Position numbers and translations under genes: made by a program. This document shows, one piece after another, positions 53,475 through 63,392 of a stretch of 64,000 nt of DNA. The DNA lies in NCBI GenBank assembly GCA_013152415.1, contig JAADGI010000028.1, positions 1 through 64,000 of the forward strand. Reading direction: 5' to 3'. The stretch comes from Gammaproteobacteria bacterium. Its GTDB lineage: Bacteria; Pseudomonadota; Gammaproteobacteria; HyVt-429. The notes below the pieces were generated by a model that was not told the origin of the DNA, searched no databases, and worked only from the letters and a program-made list of their open reading frames with translations. Positions within the stretch are counted from its first letter, which is position 1, and every line of letters begins with the position of its first letter.

Positions 53475-55526
53475 TCAATTGTTTAAAACTGCAAGTTGCT
53501 GGGTCAAAAAATCACTGGTGCTACGGAGCTGCACCAACAAGGTATCCAGGGCGGTAAACTGTGATCGCAAACGCGATTCCAGTACCTTGAGTCGCTCGGC
53601 CAGGTCCACCCGCTGTTCCTCAATACCGTCGATACCCTCCTGGGCTCCATCGGTGCGGGCATTGAGGATACCCTCGTCCGTCAACAAGCTAGAGATATAG
53701 CCATTGAGCCGATCGGCATATCCCCGTGTAAACGCTATACTGCCCCGCGAGCCGTCGCTGCTGCCGGTCACTTCGACCTGCAGGCCAGAGGCGTTGCCAT
53801 GACCGTTTAGAAAGCGTCCCGAACCGGTGGCAATAGAGCCACCAATCGTCCCGGCCACATCATTCCCATCGGTGGCGGTACCTGTAGCCAGGCCCAGGGT
53901 GGCATTGGTGGCGGTAATCGCAATCACTGACGTTGAACCGTAACTGCTGGAGGTGATCAAAAATTGATCATTGACAGTGTCGTAACTGGCGGTCACTGAG
54001 GCCAGCGCGGCCAATAGACCACTATCGGCATTGATGCTGCCCTGTATTTCCGCTGCCAAAGTCGCCAGAGCCCCGTCGGTATTGTAGGTCCCTTCTGTCA
54101 GGGTAATAGTGCCCGACTGCGCACCGTCCACACTCAGGGCAAAGGTCTTGTTGCCGGAATTCAAGGTCAGCGAGCTAATACCCCCGCTGCCGGTATAATT
54201 CCCCTGGGTCGCCTGACCGCCACTATCCAACTCTATTAGGTAGGTGCCGGCCTGGGTATTGCTGGTGGAGCTAACAAAGTTAACCAGGGAATCCGAGGGG
54301 GTCCCGGTAGCAGCGAATAAGCGGCCCACCGCGTCGGCATCTGTGTCCAGGGACTGTTGCAACTTATCCGAGTCGACCACCAGACTGCCGGCCATCAAAA
54401 TAGAACCGTCCGCCTGTTCTGCATTCAACGCCAGGGTAGTGATGCCGATGTCTGCCAAGGAGGTAAAGGGTCCGGTGATACCGGGCACTGCATCGCCAAA
54501 TATGCGCCGAATCTCATTACCAATACTGCGCACTGTAGAATCACCGATCAGCACACCGGCGTTCCCTGTGCCCGGATCAAATCCGGCCAGGCTATCCAGA
54601 GTGGCGATCAAATCATTAAAGGAGCTGACAAAATTGTTGACCGCAGTGGTGACCGCTGCTTGGTCCTGGGTAACGGTGAGTTGCACCGGTGTGCCCGCTG
54701 TGACAGCCACCAAGTTGAGAATAACACCCTGTATCGCGCCGGAGACGGTATTACTTTCGCGGCTGATGGCCAGGCCATTGACCTTGATCTGGGCATCCTG
54801 GCCGGCCACGGTCTGATCCATATTGGTGGCGGCGGCACTGAATGCAAATTTGGAGAGCCCGCTGGTGTCGGTGTTACTCCCCACCACAGGGTTCTCGGCC
54901 ACCACGATCTCCAGACTGGAGTCGGCACCACTGTCGTCGGACACAAACAATAGACGGAAACCGGAACCGTCGTCGATGATATTGGCGGTGACACCGATAT
55001 CGGCGGTGTTCACCGCGTCCCGGATACCCTGCAGACTGCCATCGGTGATAGTGACGGTCTTGGCGGGTTTGTCCGCATTGACGGTAAATGAAGTATAGGT
55101 GTCCGTCCCTGAATCGTAGACGGTGGTGCCAAAACGAAAGGTGAGGGCACCGGTACCCACCACATCGGTAACGGCACTGAAGGTATCGGCACCCACCAGG
55201 GAATTGGCCTGTGCCAACTGCGACACCTCCACCGAATAACTGCCGGTGGTGGCAATACTGCTGGCGGTAGCGGTAAATTTATCGGTATCGGCCACACTCG
55301 CCGTCTTGGTCCGAAATGATGTCATCGACGTCATCGATGACACCGCCCCCTGGAAGGACGCAAGGGCGCCCTTGAGGGTGCCATAAGACGAAAGTGTTGC
55401 CTGAAAACCCGCCTCCTGCTGATCGAGACGTCTGGTGGTGGGTGCGGCTTCTGCCGCGACCAATTGCTCCACCAAGCCGTTCACATCCAGCCCGGAGCCG
55501 ATCCCCGCTACCGTAATATCTGTCAT
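53475..55526 (-). CDS. fliD: FliD filament cap protein, enlarged
   Basis: 683 residues; the Salmonella protein has 467. N-terminal FliD_N (ITVAGIGSGLDVNGLVEQLV) and C-terminal FliD_C (RLNGYISSLLTDEGILNART, RFTALDTLL-like RSQFTALDTLLVQLRSTSDF) are intact. The centre has Thr/Ser/Gly-rich blocks, one with flagellin_IN-like text (TAGTPVQLTVTQDQAAVTTA). It caps the filament and helps flagellin fold. Confidence 0.94.
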   Translation of the reverse strand: MTDITVAGIGSGLDVNGLVEQLVAAEAAPTTRRLDQQEAGFQATLSSYGTLKGALASFQGAVSSMTSMTSFRTKTASVADTDKFTATASSIATTGSYSVEVSQLAQANSLVGADTFSAVTDVVGTGALTFRFGTTVYDSGTDTYTSFTVNADKPAKTVTITDGSLQGIRDAVNTADIGVTANIIDDGSGFRLLFVSDDSGADSSLEIVVAENPVVGSNTDTSGLSKFAFSAAATNMDQTVAGQDAQIKVNGLAISRESNTVSGAIQGVILNLVAVTAGTPVQLTVTQDQAAVTTAVNNFVSSFNDLIATLDSLAGFDPGTGNAGVLIGDSTVRSIGNEIRRIFGDAVPGITGPFTSLADIGITTLALNAEQADGSILMAGSLVVDSDKLQQSLDTDADAVGRLFAATGTPSDSLVNFVSSTSNTQAGTYLIELDSGGQATQGNYTGSGGISSLTLNSGNKTFALSVDGAQSGTITLTEGTYNTDGALATLAAEIQGSINADSGLLAALASVTASYDTVNDQFLITSSSYGSTSVIAITATNATLGLATGTATDGNDVAGTIGGSIATGSGRFLNGHGNASGLQVEVTGSSDGSRGSIAFTRGYADRLNGYISSLLTDEGILNARTDGAQEGIDGIEEQRVDLAERLKVLESRLRSQFTALDTLLVQLRSTSDFLTQQLAVLNN

Positions 55527-55568
55527 ATTGACCTCGAATCGAAGCGGCTTGTATTACTGGGCTTCAAT

Positions 55569-55583
55569 GCAAATCGAAGGCCA
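55569..55583 (-). promoter_or_regulatory. Sigma-54 promoter of fliDST
   Basis: On the minus strand: TGGCCTTCGATTTGC, GG and GC 10 bases apart; the -12 part TTGCA is perfect and the -24 part TGGCCTT is weaker than TGGCACG. The start would be near 55557, 30 bases before the fliD ATG. Confidence 0.6.
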
Positions 55584-55585
55584 GG

Positions 55586-55969
55586 TCAGGCTTCGGTCTT
55601 GAGCAGCATCCCGCTGGCTTCATCCAGACGCTGGGCCAGTGCCAGTACTTCCTCCGCAGGGATTTGCCGAATCACCTCGTCGGTTTCTGAATCAATGACT
55701 TTGACGACAGTCTGTCCGCTGTGCTTGTCGACACTAAATTGCAAGTCCCTCTGCATGGACTGAACCCGCTGGGTCAGGGAATCCAATGTCTCCTGCAGAT
55801 CGCTGGACTGCTCGGTTGCCGCCTGCTCAGTCACCGGCACCGACCCGCCGGACGACGGCAATTCTTGCCGCTGTGGTGCCGCTTCGGCACTTCCGGTGGT
55901 TTTGGATGTCTGGCCATTACTGGTCCGCACCTCCGTCACCGGGCTCTGATTTACAGGTTGTATAACCAT
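55586..55969 (-). CDS. flaG: FlaG family protein
   Basis: 127 residues. C-terminal FlaG core LQFSVDKHSGQTVVKVIDSE and EVIRQIPAEEVLALAQRL; the N-terminal 60 residues are low complexity. FlaG influences filament length in polar flagellates. It lies after flagellin, with a hairpin in between. Confidence 0.92.
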   Translation of the reverse strand: MVIQPVNQSPVTEVRTSNGQTSKTTGSAEAAPQRQELPSSGGSVPVTEQAATEQSSDLQETLDSLTQRVQSMQRDLQFSVDKHSGQTVVKVIDSETDEVIRQIPAEEVLALAQRLDEASGMLLKTEA

Positions 55970-55997
55970 GACTTTTACCTCACGCGCTATGGGTAGT

Positions 55998-56026
55998 TGC
56001 CTGGGGCCTTAAAGCCAGCCCCAGGC
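55998..56026 (-). terminator. Hairpin between flagellin and flaG
   Basis: A perfect 9-bp stem (GCCTGGGGC/GCCCCAGGC) with a 10-base loop, 18 bases after the flagellin stop. No T-run follows, so it is likely a partial terminator or an mRNA stabiliser that lets flagellin exceed flaG in amount. Confidence 0.55.
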
Positions 56027-56043
56027 GCCCACTCATTGCTTGG

Positions 56044-58659
56044 TTACTGCAGCAACGCCAGCACTAACTGCGGCTGGGCATTGGCCTGTGACAAAGCAGC
56101 AATACCGGCCTGTTGCAGTATTTGCGCCCGTGTCAGTGCTGCCGTCTCGCTGGCAAAGTCCGCATCCAGAATCCGCGACCGTGCAGCACTCAGGTTCTCG
56201 ACCGAGCTTGCCAGATTGGAGATAGTGGATTCAAAACGGTTTTGCACCGCACCCAGATTTGCACGGATGCTGTCCACGCGAGCCAGACCACCATCCAACA
56301 CATCGATGGCATCGTTGGCACCAGCAATGGTGCTGATGTCAACCTGAGACACGGAGGTCTTGGTGCTGGCCTGAGCACCTGCTGCGGCACCGGTAAAGAC
56401 ACTACCGGCACTGTCGGCAACGCTCGACTGGATATTGAAGGTGGTGCTGTCGGCAACGAAGGTCACCGTACCCCCGATCACCGTGGAATCGGCATCATTG
56501 GCATCAGAGATATTGGCACCGTCTTGCAAGACCACCGCGCTGCCCTGTGCCCCTGTTACCGTCATGGTCTGGGTCACGGCCGTGGAACTGCCATCGTTAC
56601 GATTGGTATCGGTCACCGCTGCGGATTGTGAGAAATCCTCAATGGAAATGTCCTCACCGGTGCTGCTGGTGAGTGTGATCGCGCTACCGCTGGAGGCAAT
56701 GGCCGCCGTGATACCGGTATTACCGGTCTTGTCGTTGATGGCATCAACCAGAGAGCTGAGGTCCGTGGTGGTCACCGTGGCTGAAACTGCGATGGCATTG
56801 GTGTTGCTGCCATACAAATTAAAGCTCACCGTGCCGTTGGCACTCAGGGCACTGAGGGTCGCCGTGGTGGTCGCCTTGGCGCTCACCCCGGTGGTGGCCG
56901 TCACGGCGTTCACATCAGAGGCAATCTGCTTGGCCGAGGCATTGGCCAACACACTCACCGTCGCCGTGGACTCACCGACGATGGTCAGGGTCTGGGCGGT
57001 AACATTATTGCCCTCGCTGACCCCCTCGGTACCAAGATTGGAACCGCTGGTGGTCGCTGCAGTTGCGGCACCCGCATTAAACACACCCCCTGAAGAGCCC
57101 GTACCGGACACCGAGGATGCGATGGTGAGTTCGGCTTCCAGGTTGACCGTGACAGCACCGGATACCGCACTGGAGTCAGCACCGCCTTCAGTCAAGGTCA
57201 CCGCCGACCCGGACGAACCGGTCAAGGTGGCCGTCTCGTTGACGTCCGTGACGGTAGATGTATCACTTACACCAGACGCCAGTGTTGCCCCCAGACCCCC
57301 CGAACCTGCTGTATTGGCCATTGTAATCGTCGCGTCACCTCCAACAGCATCTGTCAGGGCAAGAACGAGATCAGTTCCATCTAACTTCCGTATAGTGACA
57401 TTGCCACCGGCACCGCCTGACTGTGTGACCTCATAGGCAGAGGAGCTCAAAGCAGAAGTCGCGGCGGCAAACAGATTGTCATTTACCGTGGCGGCGGTTG
57501 TATTAGCCGCGAAGACAACGGCCGTAGCATCAAACAAAAGGCTTTGTGAATCTCCGTTAACAACGTTAGTCATAGTGCCTGAGAAAGTAACGCCTGCATT
57601 GTCCTGCAGAGTATAGTTTTCAATAGAGATATTGGCACCATCTGCGGCCGTCAGGCTAAAAGTATCATCCGCATTGTTGACCACGGAAAGACCGGTGGAG
57701 GAACCGAATGCGTTGTTGATCGCGGTCTCCACGTTGGTCCGGGTAGCGGCATCCGTTGCCCCCACTTGCGCAGTAATTGAGCTACCGTTCAAACTGAACG
57801 AAATGGTGTCGCCCTCATTGGCTGTATCGATCGTAGTACTCAGGTCCAGGGTGGCCGTGGTCGTGCCCGCGCTGGCGGTGACACCGTCCAGGGCGTTCAA
57901 GGCCGTGGCGATGGTGCTGGCCGAATCGGCGGCGGTAACGCTCACCGTCTGGCTAGTAGCGATGTCACTGTTGCCCGCAGGCCCGGTCACGGTGATGGTC
58001 TGGGTGGCGACGTTGTTACCCGCCAGGGCCAGAGTATTGGCAGCCGTGGAGGCCACACCGACCGTGGCACCGTTGGTGCTGGTGGTATTGGATTCCACCG
58101 AGGCACTCATGCCCACGTCGGTAGCGTTATTGGTGCTCAATCGGTTGGTGCCGAGGATCTCGGCAGTGGCACCGGCCACCGACACGCTCACCGTCTGGTT
58201 GGCCTCTGCGCCCACCTGGAACTGTTGGCTGGTAAACGAACCGTCCAACAGTTTCAATCCGTTAAACGAGGTGTTGTTGGCAATACGATCCAGCTCTGAG
58301 ATGAGCTGGTTGACTTCGCCCTGTAGTGCCTTGCGGTCACTGGCAGAGTTGGTGGAGTTCGCCGATTGAATGGACAGTTGGCGCATGCGTTGGAGAATAT
58401 TGGTGCTCTCCTGCAAGGCGCCTTCTGCGGTCTGAGACAGGGAAATGCCGTCATTGGCGTTGCGGATGGCCTGGGTCAAACCGTTTACCTGGGTGGTAAA
58501 ACGATTCGAGATAGCCATCCCGGCGGCGTCGTCACTGGCGCTGTTGATACGCAGACCGGATGAAATCCGCTCCAGGGACGTCGCCAACGCACTCCCTGAA
58601 TTGTTGAGATTCCGCTGCGCATTCAACGACAGCAGATTACTGTTGATAACTTGAGCCAT
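56044..58659 (-). CDS. fliC: Flagellin, enlarged
   Basis: 871 residues from ATG 58659 ([19 protein letters not shown]), with GGAG nine bases upstream; the frame to 58689 is not used. D0/D1 domains are classic at both ends (N about 1-165; C ends [18 protein letters not shown]). The middle of about 620 residues is Thr/Ala/Ser/Val-rich and made of related blocks with flagellin_IN-like motifs; two are alike ([13 protein letters not shown] and [13 protein letters not shown]). That gives a long exposed D2/D3 region. Codon use and composition differ from neighbours because of the low complexity. A sigma-28 promoter lies about 110 bases upstream. Confidence 0.96.
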   Translation of the reverse strand: MAQVINSNLLSLNAQRNLNNSGSALATSLERISSGLRINSASDDAAGMAISNRFTTQVNGLTQAIRNANDGISLSQTAEGALQESTNILQRMRQLSIQSANSTNSASDRKALQGEVNQLISELDRIANNTSFNGLKLLDGSFTSQQFQVGAEANQTVSVSVAGATAEILGTNRLSTNNATDVGMSASVESNTTSTNGATVGVASTAANTLALAGNNVATQTITVTGPAGNSDIATSQTVSVTAADSASTIATALNALDGVTASAGTTTATLDLSTTIDTANEGDTISFSLNGSSITAQVGATDAATRTNVETAINNAFGSSTGLSVVNNADDTFSLTAADGANISIENYTLQDNAGVTFSGTMTNVVNGDSQSLLFDATAVVFAANTTAATVNDNLFAAATSALSSSAYEVTQSGGAGGNVTIRKLDGTDLVLALTDAVGGDATITMANTAGSGGLGATLASGVSDTSTVTDVNETATLTGSSGSAVTLTEGGADSSAVSGAVTVNLEAELTIASSVSGTGSSGGVFNAGAATAATTSGSNLGTEGVSEGNNVTAQTLTIVGESTATVSVLANASAKQIASDVNAVTATTGVSAKATTTATLSALSANGTVSFNLYGSNTNAIAVSATVTTTDLSSLVDAINDKTGNTGITAAIASSGSAITLTSSTGEDISIEDFSQSAAVTDTNRNDGSSTAVTQTMTVTGAQGSAVVLQDGANISDANDADSTVIGGTVTFVADSTTFNIQSSVADSAGSVFTGAAAGAQASTKTSVSQVDISTIAGANDAIDVLDGGLARVDSIRANLGAVQNRFESTISNLASSVENLSAARSRILDADFASETAALTRAQILQQAGIAALSQANAQPQLVLALLQ

Positions 58660-58766
58660 TACCTTTTCTCCTCTTCCCACGACCCACAATCACGCAGGCG
58701 GGCCGAGAGATCGGGTTTATCTTTGGCGGATATGCGTAAGCAACGCATTCACCGCCTCCGTGTAAG

Positions 58767-58793
58767 TAGTCGGACACGGCAGGGAAAACTTGA
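58767..58793 (-). promoter_or_regulatory. Sigma-28 (FliA) promoter of flagellin
   Basis: On the minus strand: TCAAGTTT (58793-58786), 11 bases, TCCGACTA (58774-58767) against TAAAGTTT-N11-GCCGATAA: one mismatch in the -35 and three in the -10. The leader is about 100 bases. The rest of 58660-58938 has no gene. Confidence 0.65.
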
Positions 58794-58938
58794 ATCTTCC
58801 TGGAAGAATTATCTCAAAAAGGCGGAATGCATATAACTTGTTGTTTTTAGAGGAAAGAGCCACACACTCAAAATATCATAGCCCCTTTGTGCCTTTGTGG
58901 CCAACAGACACAACAAAGCTTAGCTCCCGTATTTGTTC

Positions 58939-60498
58939 TTATAAGAAATTAAACAGATTCAGACCCTGGACCCGAACAAAGGCCTGTTGCGCCGCCTGCA
59001 AAGACACCAGTTGCATATTAAAACGGCTGGCGGCCTCGGCAATATCCAGATCCTGGATGCCGGACAAGACGGATTTCATCTGGAACGAGGCGGCATCATT
59101 GCTGATCCGCTCACCGTCAATGACCTGCATACGCCCCCCCACACGAGCCCGGATCTGACTTATGCTGGTCTCGGCCTGACGAATATCGGCCAGCACCCGG
59201 TTGACCTGGTTATGCAAACGGGCCCGATCATCGGCCAGGCCACTGGGAGATTCCAGGGCGGTGACCAGGTTGTCCACGGTGGTGAACAGGTCCTGGTTAA
59301 GGCTGGGTGACAGGGTAAACTGGTCACCATTCATGGGATTACCTTTAAGCAGGGTCTGGATGCCCTGGAAATTGATAAAGGCATCTTCCTGGTAGCTGTC
59401 TACCGCCTCGATGTTACCGGCAGCGTCCTCAATTAGGTACACCGTGGCATCATCCGGGCTAAACACCGTGCTGCTGCTGGCCCCGGTATCGCCGTTCAAG
59501 GCACCACCAAAATATCCGCTAAGGCTGTCACCATCACCTGGGGTGAACCCGGTCAGGGTCTCGGTGACGGTGATGTCGCTGGTAGAGGGGGTGGTGCTGG
59601 TGAGATACAAAGTGGTGCCACTGACGATGGCCCGCACCCCGGTGACCCCGCTGTCATCGTTGATCACCCCAGCCAGGGCCGCCAGACTGCTGACGGGGGT
59701 GCCCGTTTCGTCCACGGTATAAACCGTGGTGCCATTGATATCCAGGGTGTAGGCCAGGGTGTCGTTGGCGTTGACATCATTAAAGCTCAAGGCACTCCCG
59801 GCTGCGGTCTGAAATGGGAAATTTATCGTATAGGTATCCCGCACATAGGCGCTGTTATCCGTCACCCGCCCCGGATCAATGATCCCGGTGCCGTTGTTGT
59901 TGGCGTTATCCAGGGTGCTAAAGGTACCGTTACCATTACGAATCAGCTGAAAGATGTCGGCCCCGGAGTCCCCATCCGCCACCTGGCTGCTAGGGGAAAT
60001 TTGCATAAAGCGCTGACCCTGATCCCCGGCATAACTAAATCCACCGCCACTGGCGCGGGCAAAGGGTTGGGTGTTACGTTGAAACCCGGCAAACAGGTAC
60101 TCGCCATTGGCGTCCTTGGTATTGGCCAGCCCAATGAGCTCATCTACCCGTTGGCGCAGCTCGGTGGTGATATCACGCCGCGAGCCCGGGCTCTGACTGT
60201 CGTTATTGCCCTGGATAGCGAGATCACTCACCCGGCGCAGGATGTTCTCCACCCCCACCAAGGCGTTCTCTTGTCGAGACAAACGCCCTTCGGCGGCATC
60301 TGCATTGCGTTGGAATTGTTCATTCACCGATAAGGCCTTGGTGAGCTCCACAATCTTGGCGGCACCGGCGGGATCATCCGCCGGGGTCAAGATCTTGCGA
60401 CCGGTACCGATCTGGGCCTGGGTATAACTGATACTGGCCTGTTGGTCGAGTATCGCTCGCGTCGAGTTTTGGAAAATCTGGGTGGTGGAAATACGCAT
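58939..60498 (-). CDS. flgL: FlgL hook-filament junction protein, enlarged
   Basis: 519 residues (Salmonella 317). N-terminal MRISTTQIFQNSTRAILDQQ and the C-terminal flagellin-like end (LQAAQQAFVRVQGLNLFNFL) are typical. A Thr/Asp/Ser-rich insert (about 200-370) with flagellin_IN-like text (VYTVDETGTPVSSLAALAG) accounts for the extra length. It starts four bases after the flgK stop. Confidence 0.95.
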   Translation of the reverse strand: MRISTTQIFQNSTRAILDQQASISYTQAQIGTGRKILTPADDPAGAAKIVELTKALSVNEQFQRNADAAEGRLSRQENALVGVENILRRVSDLAIQGNNDSQSPGSRRDITTELRQRVDELIGLANTKDANGEYLFAGFQRNTQPFARASGGGFSYAGDQGQRFMQISPSSQVADGDSGADIFQLIRNGNGTFSTLDNANNNGTGIIDPGRVTDNSAYVRDTYTINFPFQTAAGSALSFNDVNANDTLAYTLDINGTTVYTVDETGTPVSSLAALAGVINDDSGVTGVRAIVSGTTLYLTSTTPSTSDITVTETLTGFTPGDGDSLSGYFGGALNGDTGASSSTVFSPDDATVYLIEDAAGNIEAVDSYQEDAFINFQGIQTLLKGNPMNGDQFTLSPSLNQDLFTTVDNLVTALESPSGLADDRARLHNQVNRVLADIRQAETSISQIRARVGGRMQVIDGERISNDAASFQMKSVLSGIQDLDIAEAASRFNMQLVSLQAAQQAFVRVQGLNLFNFL

Positions 60499-60501
60499 AA
60501 G

Positions 60502-63225
60502 CTAGCTCCTGATGACACCGATCAATTCGTCAAACATCTGATTGGAGATGGCAATCAGCTGGGCTGCGGCCTGATAGGCCTGTTGAAAACGCAGAAGATT
60601 GGCGGCCTCTTCGTCCAGATTGACACCGGAAACGCTATCCCGTGCTTCCACCGCCAGGTCGAGCAAACTCTCCTGAGCATCACGATTGACCGAGGCCTCA
60701 CGGGTTTGGGAGCCGATGTCCGCAATCATTTGGGCATAGGCCTCCTGGTAGGTCACGGTCCCCCCGGCCAGGGTGAGCTGTTCCTGCAAATTGGCAAGTA
60801 ACAGGGCATTACGGTTATCCCCCACGCCATTGGTGTTGTCGCTGATCACAAAGGTATCCCCCGCAAGAGGCGTGCCCTTAATCGTGAAACTAATGGCGCC
60901 AAAGGGGGTGGCCAGGGTAAATGACTTACCACCGCTCTCGGTGGCGGGGTTATAGGCAATGGTGCCACCGGGTCCGTTGGTAATCGTAAAACCGGGGAAC
61001 ACACCGTTGGCATCGGCCCCTGCGGTCACCACTTGAGAAACGCCCGAGTCGGCCACTGTATTGGTATCCGTCACTAAAACAGTTCCGGCACTACCCGTCG
61101 TATCTGCGGTGATGGTCGCAGTGGCACCCACTGCGGCCGCAGCAATACTGGCCTGAGGGTCTACTGCGGCGGCAAAGGCGGCTGCGGTATTGGCAGCGGT
61201 ATCGGCAATAGTCACCTGGGTCTGGGCACCACCAGTGACCACCCCTGAGCCCAGAAAGTTAAACACAAAGTCCTGGTTATTCAGGGTAATGATGTCTCCC
61301 GCCGCAGGACCGGTACCCGCAGTCAGGGTGGCACCGGCGGTCTCACCCACACCGCCGGTATCAAAGGCATTGCCCGTCACCGCGATCTGGGTGCTGGTGG
61401 AGGTGGCATAGGCGGAGGTGATGGTGATCACCCCGGCCGCTGCGGCCGGGACCGTATCCAGACTATTTTGGGTAAAGCTGTTACTGCCGCTGGCATCGAT
61501 GGCGTTGATCTTGGTGGCAAAGGCATTGGCCAAATCATCCAGGCTGGCCACCGCTGAGGTGTCGACGTAGAAACTACGCGTGGTGAAGTTATCCGCCACC
61601 GCACCGGTGCTATCAACAATAAACTGATTACCCCCGATGGTGAGGGAATCGCCATCATCGATATTAGCCAGGGTCAGACCACTAAAGTCGATGGCCTGGG
61701 TGCCTTTGGTGCCAACGAAGCTCACCGCATTACTGGCGGCGGTTGCGGCAGTGCCCGCAGCGGTGGAGGCATTGAAGGTCAGGGTAATGTCCCCGCCATT
61801 ACTGGAAAGGGGTAAGGACGTAAGAGCCGTTATCGGCCCCAGGTCGATCTGACCATTGCCACCATTGGCGGAGGGGGCTGTCACGCGCAGGGGTGCTGCT
61901 GCCGCCACCAGGGCGGGGTCACTAATGGCCACACTCAGATTCCCCGCCGCCTGGCGGGTGGGTTGGATCAAAAAGTTATAACTGTCTCCTGCCCCCGCCG
62001 ACAGAGCTTCTACGCTAAAACGCAGGCCATCGCCGACGAAGGGGTTGGCGTTGGTCCCGGCCCCGCTCAGGGTCACGGTTTGGGAAAGATTCAAATTGGT
62101 CAGGGTCCAGGCATTAGTGCCATCAAAGGTCAGACGATAATCCGCCGTGGTCAACGCACTGGCATCGTTAACGCTCACCGAAATATTGGTATTGCTGGTG
62201 TTATTACGACTGGGAAACACCTTGGGGGTAGGCGCATTGAAAAATTGTCCGCCTTGGGCGCCGTTAAAATCCAGACCCAATTGCTGTTGGGCATTAAAAG
62301 TTGTCGCCATACCAATGGCCAAACGCCCCAAAGTATTGCTGGCCTGGTCCAGTATCTCACGACGAAACTCGACCATACCACCGAGTCTGCCACCGCTGAT
62401 AAAATCGGTGATAACACCGGAGCTAAATGGGGGCTTGAATGAGATCTCGGCACGGCTCAAATCAAACCCGGCGCTGCTCACTTCGAGTTCCCGGAATTGG
62501 GTGCCCACCACCAGGGCTTGGCCGTTGCCGATAAAAACATTGGTGACACCACCGCCCTCATCAAGGGTGGTGGCACCCACCAACTTTGCCAATTCACTGA
62601 TGAACTGATCCCGTGTATCGAGCAAACCATTGGGGGGCTGTCCTGGGGCACGGCCCTGGGCAATAATGATATCCTGGTTGGCCTGGGCAATAGATGAGGC
62701 CAAACTATTGACCTCGGTGAGTGTGCTGCGCATATCGCTCTCAACACCATCATAGAGATTGTTAAAACGCGCGTCGATAAATTGAAATCGTGTCGCCATG
62801 GCATTGCCCTGGCTGACCATGACCTGCCGCGCCGGTGCCGATGTAGGATCATCGGCCACGTCATGCACTGCATTGAAAAAATCCTGCAATGCCGGTGCCA
62901 ACCCGGCCTGGGGATCGGCCAGCAAATTGTCTATCTGGCTGGCGAAGGCATAAATATTATCTAATTGATTAAAGGTTGAGCTGGTGGTACGCACCTGTTC
63001 CGACAAAAAGCTGTTAAAGATGCGGCGTACGCTGGTAACCTGGACACCCTGACCGATAAAACCATCACCCGCCACCTGGGGTAGGCGCGACCCCAAGTCT
63101 ACACGCTGGCGATTGTAGCCTTCGGTATTGACGTTGGCGATATTGTTTCCAACGGTCGCCAAGGCGCGTTGCATCGCCAGTAGTGCCGATACCCCGGTTC
63201 CTAAGACATTACCTGTGGCTGCCAT
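60502..63225 (-). CDS. flgK: FlgK hook-filament junction protein, enlarged
   Basis: 907 residues (Salmonella 553). N-terminal LLAMQRALATVGNNIANVNT and C-terminal NLDEEAANLLRFQQAYQAAA are the rod/hook-family termini. The middle (about 350-790) is long, Thr/Ala/Gly-rich and repetitive. It is the first junction protein after the hook. GGAAGTAGG precedes the start. Confidence 0.95.
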   Translation of the reverse strand: MAATGNVLGTGVSALLAMQRALATVGNNIANVNTEGYNRQRVDLGSRLPQVAGDGFIGQGVQVTSVRRIFNSFLSEQVRTTSSTFNQLDNIYAFASQIDNLLADPQAGLAPALQDFFNAVHDVADDPTSAPARQVMVSQGNAMATRFQFIDARFNNLYDGVESDMRSTLTEVNSLASSIAQANQDIIIAQGRAPGQPPNGLLDTRDQFISELAKLVGATTLDEGGGVTNVFIGNGQALVVGTQFRELEVSSAGFDLSRAEISFKPPFSSGVITDFISGGRLGGMVEFRREILDQASNTLGRLAIGMATTFNAQQQLGLDFNGAQGGQFFNAPTPKVFPSRNNTSNTNISVSVNDASALTTADYRLTFDGTNAWTLTNLNLSQTVTLSGAGTNANPFVGDGLRFSVEALSAGAGDSYNFLIQPTRQAAGNLSVAISDPALVAAAAPLRVTAPSANGGNGQIDLGPITALTSLPLSSNGGDITLTFNASTAAGTAATAASNAVSFVGTKGTQAIDFSGLTLANIDDGDSLTIGGNQFIVDSTGAVADNFTTRSFYVDTSAVASLDDLANAFATKINAIDASGSNSFTQNSLDTVPAAAAGVITITSAYATSTSTQIAVTGNAFDTGGVGETAGATLTAGTGPAAGDIITLNNQDFVFNFLGSGVVTGGAQTQVTIADTAANTAAAFAAAVDPQASIAAAAVGATATITADTTGSAGTVLVTDTNTVADSGVSQVVTAGADANGVFPGFTITNGPGGTIAYNPATESGGKSFTLATPFGAISFTIKGTPLAGDTFVISDNTNGVGDNRNALLLANLQEQLTLAGGTVTYQEAYAQMIADIGSQTREASVNRDAQESLLDLAVEARDSVSGVNLDEEAANLLRFQQAYQAAAQLIAISNQMFDELIGVIRS

Positions 63226-63314
63226 AACCTACTTCCTCCACTGCGGCGCTTGATTTCGTAAATACCCACAACCGGGAATTTCTCGCAATGCCACTGGCCC
63301 AACAATAACGGGTC

Positions 63315-63382
63315 CTCTCGCCAAGGCACCAAGAAGAACCTGTTGTGTCTTTACCCATTCTTTCTTTGCGCCTTGGCGAGAG
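63315..63382. repeat. Inverted repeat in the flgJ-flgK gap
   Basis: CTCTCGCCAAGGC (63315-63327) and GCCTTGGCGAGAG (63370-63382) are perfect 13-bp reverse complements 42 bases apart. The intervening sequence (AGAAGAACC ... CTTTGCG) fits the common extragenic palindromes of this lineage. A related but weaker text (CCTTTGTGCCTTTGTGGCC) occurs near 58883-58902. No gene is in this gap. Confidence 0.6.
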
Positions 63383-63392
63383 CCCATTTTGT

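Noticed and set aside
56435-57436. Plus-strand open frame of 333 codons inside flagellin
   Set aside because: Antisense shadow of the Thr/Ala/Val-rich flagellin centre; composition mirrors that repeat and no ribosome site is seen.
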